Shown: one piece after another, positions 61,125-64,000 of the stretch
Position numbering within the stretch: the stretch's first letter is position 1
Layout of the letters: each line of letters begins with the position of its first letter
Assembly: GCF_026340255.1 (NCBI RefSeq)
Contig: NZ_JAPEPJ010000001.1
Location: forward strand, 3,527,001 to 3,591,000
Direction: 5' to 3'
DNA: 64,000 nucleotides
From: Streptomyces sp. NBC_01408
Lineage (GTDB): Bacteria; Actinomycetota; Actinomycetes; Streptomycetales; Streptomycetaceae
The notes under the pieces: model-generated
What the model was told of the DNA's origin: nothing
The model's input: only the letters and a program-made list of their open reading frames with translations
The model's database searches: none
Made by a program: the position numbers and the translations under genes

Positions 61125-61957
61125 CGCAGCTCGGTGGCGCGGGTACCGATGTCCAGGAACTGGACGATCGTGGTGATGTCCGCGTTGTAGACGAATCCCC
61201 GGGTCGTCTCGCTCACGCGCCGGCCCTGGGACGCGGCGTACGAGCGCATGTGGCTGGGCAGCGGGCTCGACATCCTGAAGAGGGTGCGGGCATAGCTGTC
61301 GGGCAGGCCGTCGGCGCTGTCGGGGAAGGCGGTCGGGGTGCCGCCCGAGGCCGAGACGTGCAGGTTGAAGAGCAGGGCGGCGCCGTCGGCGGTGGCGTGC
61401 GAGGTGATGGCGTCGGCCGCGGCCGACGGATCGCCGTCGGTCGACTCGCCGTCCGTCAGGTTGATCACGATGGGCGGGAAGCTCGCGGGGAAGCGCTCGG
61501 TCCAGCCGGCGACCAGCGTCTCGGCGTACTTCAGGGCGCGGGTCATGGGCGTGCCGCCGTGGGCGACGGGGTCCATCCACAGAGGGAAGTTGACTGTGGT
61601 CTCGACGAGACCGCCGGCGCCGTCCGGAACCTTCTTGCTGCGCTCGTCGACGCGCGCCGGATGGTCCGCGACCTCACTCAGCGGCACGATGTCCCGCCCG
61701 GCCAGCGAGCCGGCGAAGGCGGAGCCGACACTGGCGCCGTAGCCGATCACCGCGACGTGGAAGTAGTCGCGCACGCCCTCTTCCTTGGCGCACTTGATGG
61801 AGAGTTCCGTCAGCAGCCGGTTGATCGCGTCGGCGACGACATCGGCCTTCTGCTGGGGAACCTCGCCCCCGATGGGATCGCTCATCGAAGTCGACTGGTC
61901 GACAAGGAAGATGATGCTCGTCGGATTGCTGCGGCTGATCTCGGCGGTGTACGGCAC
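61121..61957 (-). CDS. vWA-domain protein (YegL/TerY-like, TerY-P triad)
   Basis: 278 residues, mostly one von Willebrand A domain with an intact metal site: D20-x-S22-x-S24 (FLVDQSTSMS), Thr in GGTPMTRAL and Asp in NLTDGESTD. TerY/YegL-type proteins act as the binding or scaffold part of the phosphorylation triad. The GTG at 61957 has CAGGAGTTCCAG directly upstream; the longer frame from 62050 is not supported. First gene of the triad. Confidence 0.87.
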   Translation of the reverse strand: MPYTAEISRSNPTSIIFLVDQSTSMSDPIGGEVPQQKADVVADAINRLLTELSIKCAKEEGVRDYFHVAVIGYGASVGSAFAGSLAGRDIVPLSEVADHPARVDERSKKVPDGAGGLVETTVNFPLWMDPVAHGGTPMTRALKYAETLVAGWTERFPASFPPIVINLTDGESTDGDPSAAADAITSHATADGAALLFNLHVSASGGTPTAFPDSADGLPDSYARTLFRMSSPLPSHMRSYAASQGRRVSETTRGFVYNADITTIVQFLDIGTRATELR

Positions 61958-62112
61958 CTGGAACTCCTGACGAGGCGGCGAAGGGTGGTCCGTCCGGCGG
62001 AGGACCCGACGACACACTGGCCGGCACACGCACACCGTGATCCCCCACACGCGATGTTAGGACGCGGCAGGGGATCCAAGGGGCGAATCTGGATCTTTGA
62101 CAAGTGCCCCTC

Positions 62113-62652
62113 TCATCCGGCCAGTTCGGCCGCCCAGCGGGTCAACGCGGTGAAGTCGCGGTCGCGCAGGCCGTGGCGGGGGTGGATGCGCAGGAGGAGC
62201 GCGGGGGACGGGTGGTGGGCCGCGACCCAGGCCCGGTCGAGGGGGGTGATCATGTCGTCGACCCAGGCGAACGGGCGGCCGGCCGCCCAGTCGACGAGGG
62301 GGCGGGTCTTCCACGACAGGCCCTCCGGGTCGCGGGCGAAGAGTTCCGGCCAGTCGACGACGGGGAGATCGCCGGGAAGGCCGATGTGCGGGGCGATCAG
62401 CGTGTTGGCCTGGTGCGTCCAGGCGGTGGCCCAGGTGAGGTCGAAGGGCAGTGCCTGCAACCGGGCCCCGTGGGACGGGTGGAGGCGCACCCGCGCGCCG
62501 CGCCGGGCGCGGCGGGACTCCGGGTCGCGGTAGGAGAGCCAGACGTCCGGGCGCATCCGGTGGCTCGTGTATCCCCGGAGACCGGCGAAGAGGGACCGGA
62601 ACGGGTTCAGGGGGCCGTCCACATCGAGGAGGAGCAGCGGGCGAGCAGTCAT
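62113..62652 (-). CDS. HAD-like hydrolase family protein
   Basis: 179 residues. HAD motif I LLLLDVDGPLNPF (DxD) at the N-terminus, followed by a motif II-like segment DLTWATAWTHQANTLIAPHIG and an acidic C-terminal pair WVDDMITPLD, the pattern of small HAD-superfamily proteins common in streptomycetes and usually left as hypothetical. Substrate unknown. ATG 62652 starts directly at the conserved part. It is upstream of the triad on the same strand and 128 bases from the divergent chaplin gene. Confidence 0.8.
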   Translation of the reverse strand: MTARPLLLLDVDGPLNPFRSLFAGLRGYTSHRMRPDVWLSYRDPESRRARRGARVRLHPSHGARLQALPFDLTWATAWTHQANTLIAPHIGLPGDLPVVDWPELFARDPEGLSWKTRPLVDWAAGRPFAWVDDMITPLDRAWVAAHHPSPALLLRIHPRHGLRDRDFTALTRWAAELAG

Positions 62653-62700
62653 GAAATAGGCAGTACCCAGTACACGATGGAGTGAAATGCCTACCGGCTC

Positions 62701-62728
62701 TATAACCCGAACGGGTTCAGCGCGTTGT
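62701..62728 (+). promoter_or_regulatory. BldN-like promoter of the chaplin gene
   Basis: TATAAC (62701-62706), 16 bases, then CGTTGT (62723-62728), against the published sigma-BldN consensus CGTAAC-N16-CGTTGA for chaplin and rodlin genes. Spacing is exact, with three base differences in total. The spacer region contains the palindrome AACCCG-AA-CGGGTT (62704-62717). Confidence 0.6.
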
Positions 62729-62779
62729 CTCCGGTACGGGTGCAACGCCCGGGAACCTCTCCGGAAGGCAGGAAAACTG

Positions 62780-63484
62780 ATGCGTCACAGTCGTCGGAAT
62801 GGCTTGATCGCGGCGGTGGTTGCGGGAGGCGGACTGGCGGTCGCGGGCGTGAGCGGACTCGCCTACGCCGATGCGGACGCGGCCGGTGCGGCCGAGCGGT
62901 CGCCCGGGCTGCTCTCGGGGAATCTGGTGCAACTGCCCGTGCACGCCCCGGTGAACGTGTGCGGGAACACCGTGAGCGTGATCGGTGTGCTCAACTCCGC
63001 CGCCGGGAACCGCTGTACCAACGCGACGCCGAAGGGCGGCGGGCATCCCGGGCCGGGGCCCTCGCAGCCGTCGGCCCCATCCGCCCACCCGTCGAAACCC
63101 GGCACGGGCCACGGCTCGGGCAACGGAGGCGGGGCCGCCGCTCACGGAAGCGGAAAGGATTCACCTGGGCTGCTGTCCGGCAACGGACTCCAGCTCCCGG
63201 TCGAGGTCCCGCTGAACATCAGCGGGAACGCGGTGAGCGTCGTCGGGGTCGGCAACAGCTCCAGCGGCAACACCTCCGTCAACGGCGAGGTGCCCAGCGT
63301 CGGCAAGCCGCCCCAGCCGCCCGTCGCCGAACGGCCCGTGGCCCAGCCGCCGGCGCCGCCGCGCCACACCGAGGCACTCGCCCAGACCGGAGCCGACGGC
63401 CTCGGCTACCTGCTCCCCGGCGGCGGAGCACTGCTGCTCGGCGGCGCCTTCCTCTACCGGCGCTTCCGCCCGGCGGCGCACTAG
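62780..63484 (+). CDS. Long chaplin with two chaplin domains and sortase signal
   Basis: 234 residues. Signal peptide about 1-31. Chaplin domain 1 (about 41-83: GLLSGNLVQLPVHAPVNVCG...) keeps the two Cys (61, 79). Domain 2 (about 130-168: GLLSGNGLQLPVEVPLNISG...) has neither. The linker is Gly/Pro/Ser/His-rich. The C-terminus carries the sortase motif LAQTG (200-204), a membrane helix (about 208-226) and RRFRPAAH. It is a wall-anchored member of the hydrophobic surface layer needed for aerial hyphae. ATG 62780 has AAGGCAGGAAAAC upstream. A BldN-type promoter fits developmental control. Confidence 0.93.
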   Translation: MRHSRRNGLIAAVVAGGGLAVAGVSGLAYADADAAGAAERSPGLLSGNLVQLPVHAPVNVCGNTVSVIGVLNSAAGNRCTNATPKGGGHPGPGPSQPSAPSAHPSKPGTGHGSGNGGGAAAHGSGKDSPGLLSGNGLQLPVEVPLNISGNAVSVVGVGNSSSGNTSVNGEVPSVGKPPQPPVAERPVAQPPAPPRHTEALAQTGADGLGYLLPGGGALLLGGAFLYRRFRPAAH

Positions 63485-63645
63485 GCCCGGCGCATCAGGC
63501 CCGGCGGTCAGGTCCAGTGGGTCGGGCCCGGCGAGCCAGGCCCGGCGGGTCAGGTCCGGTGGGTCAGGTCAGGCGGGTCGGGACCCGGGGCCGGGTCCGG
63601 CGGGTCGGGGGACGCGGGGGTCGGGTCCGGCGAAGTCGGACGCGG
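63485..63645. repeat. Degenerate GGCCCGGCGGGTCAGGTCCGG repeats after the chaplin gene
   Basis: About 160 bases of 9- to 18-base degenerate units of the type GGGTCAGGTCCGGCGG. No gene. May serve as the terminator region for the convergent chaplin and DUF2293 genes. Confidence 0.75.
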
Positions 63646-63649
63646 CACG

Positions 63650-64000
63650 TCAGGGCCGGGGCGGTACCGGGCGCCAGCTGTCCAGGACGGCGTCGATCCG
63701 CGCGGCGAGCCGGGCACGGGCGGCGAAGCGCGGGACACCCGCCATCAGCAGGGCGTCGTACTCGGTGTCGGTGTGCCGCACGGCAGCCCGGACTGCGTAC
63801 GAGACCGCGAGTTCGTCGAGGGCCCGGCCGGCCGCGCTGCGGCCCACCCGGCCGCTGCCGCGCACCGAGGCGTGGGTGGCGATCGCCACGGCCCGACCCG
63901 CCGGGCACCCGGGGAACAGCCGTACTATCTCGGCGGCGAAGGCCGCCGTGAACCGGGTGTCCTCGGCCGCGCGGCGCACCCGGTCGCGTTCCCGGCGCCG
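63650..64000 (-). CDS. DUF2293 protein (N-terminus cut by window edge)
   Basis: About 116 C-terminal codons are visible and the frame runs off the window end. Segments FPGCPAGRAVAIATHASVRGSGRVGRSAAGRALD and AVRAAVRHTDTEYDALLMAGV are the conserved C-terminal part of the DUF2293 family, which is common in streptomycetes and of unknown function. The upstream part (RRRERDRVRRAAEDTRF) is basic and helical. Confidence 0.8.
   Translation of the reverse strand, partial: RRRERDRVRRAAEDTRFTAAFAAEIVRLFPGCPAGRAVAIATHASVRGSGRVGRSAAGRALDELAVSYAVRAAVRHTDTEYDALLMAGVPRFAARARLAARIDAVLDSWRPVPPRP

Overview
The window is a high-GC chromosome segment from a Streptomyces-type actinomycete. The evidence is the very high G+C, GTG starts and leaderless starts, a long chaplin with a sortase signal, an actinobacterial PdtaR/ANTAR regulator, PAC2 and SIMPL proteins, and a gene set (rpsA, coaE, polA, pyk, liv operon) that I recall as clustered in Streptomyces chromosomes. 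It looks like chromosomal core sequence with a few small mobile or repetitive insertions. I see no prophage, plasmid or CRISPR array.

Left end (1-7.5 kb). A steroid C/D-ring (hydrindanone) degradation locus lies here: ipdB (cut by the window edge), ipdA and an echA20-type hydratase on the minus strand, divergent from two SDR genes. They share a symmetric intergenic operator-like palindrome. The order matches the Mycobacterium tuberculosis Rv3548c-Rv3552 block. Next come a decayed IS607-type element (tnpA with its catalytic core deleted, tnpB frameshifted) and two tandem secreted DUF4360 proteins.

7.5-25 kb. This part holds a secreted HAD phosphatase, a soluble HExxH protein, a trypsin, a NarL-type response regulator and a histidine kinase separated by about 0.9 kb of degenerate repeats, a chorismate mutase, aminopeptidase N and a 470-bp long inverted repeat. 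It continues with an unaccompanied desA/desB-like pair, a Tat-exported 5'-nucleotidase, a SIMPL protein, pyruvate kinase and a MarR-like gene under a MerR-type promoter. A free-standing LAGLIDADG protein sits just downstream of tRNA-Leu(CAA).

25-50 kb. PdtaR and the complete livK-H-M-G-F branched-chain amino-acid transporter come first. They are followed by a lipoprotein, a thioesterase, an FdhF-like molybdoenzyme, polA, a lytic transglycosylase, small membrane proteins, HrpB helicase (carrying an in-frame palindromic repeat), a methyltransferase, rpsA with its own promoter and structured leader, PAC2, coaE and a TPR protein that ends at a MITE.

50-64 kb. Small secreted and membrane proteins, a membrane-anchored HTH protein and an SNF2 helicase/SWIM pair behind a PafBC-type DNA-damage promoter come first. 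A vWA-PP2C-kinase(HhH) triad of the TerY-P/YegLKI type follows. The window closes with a HAD-like protein, a two-domain chaplin behind a BldN-like promoter and a truncated DUF2293 gene. The most interesting points are the phospho-signalling triad, two candidate PafBC promoters (polA and SNF2), the palindrome inside hrpB, the orphan desAB pair and the tRNA-linked LAGLIDADG gene.
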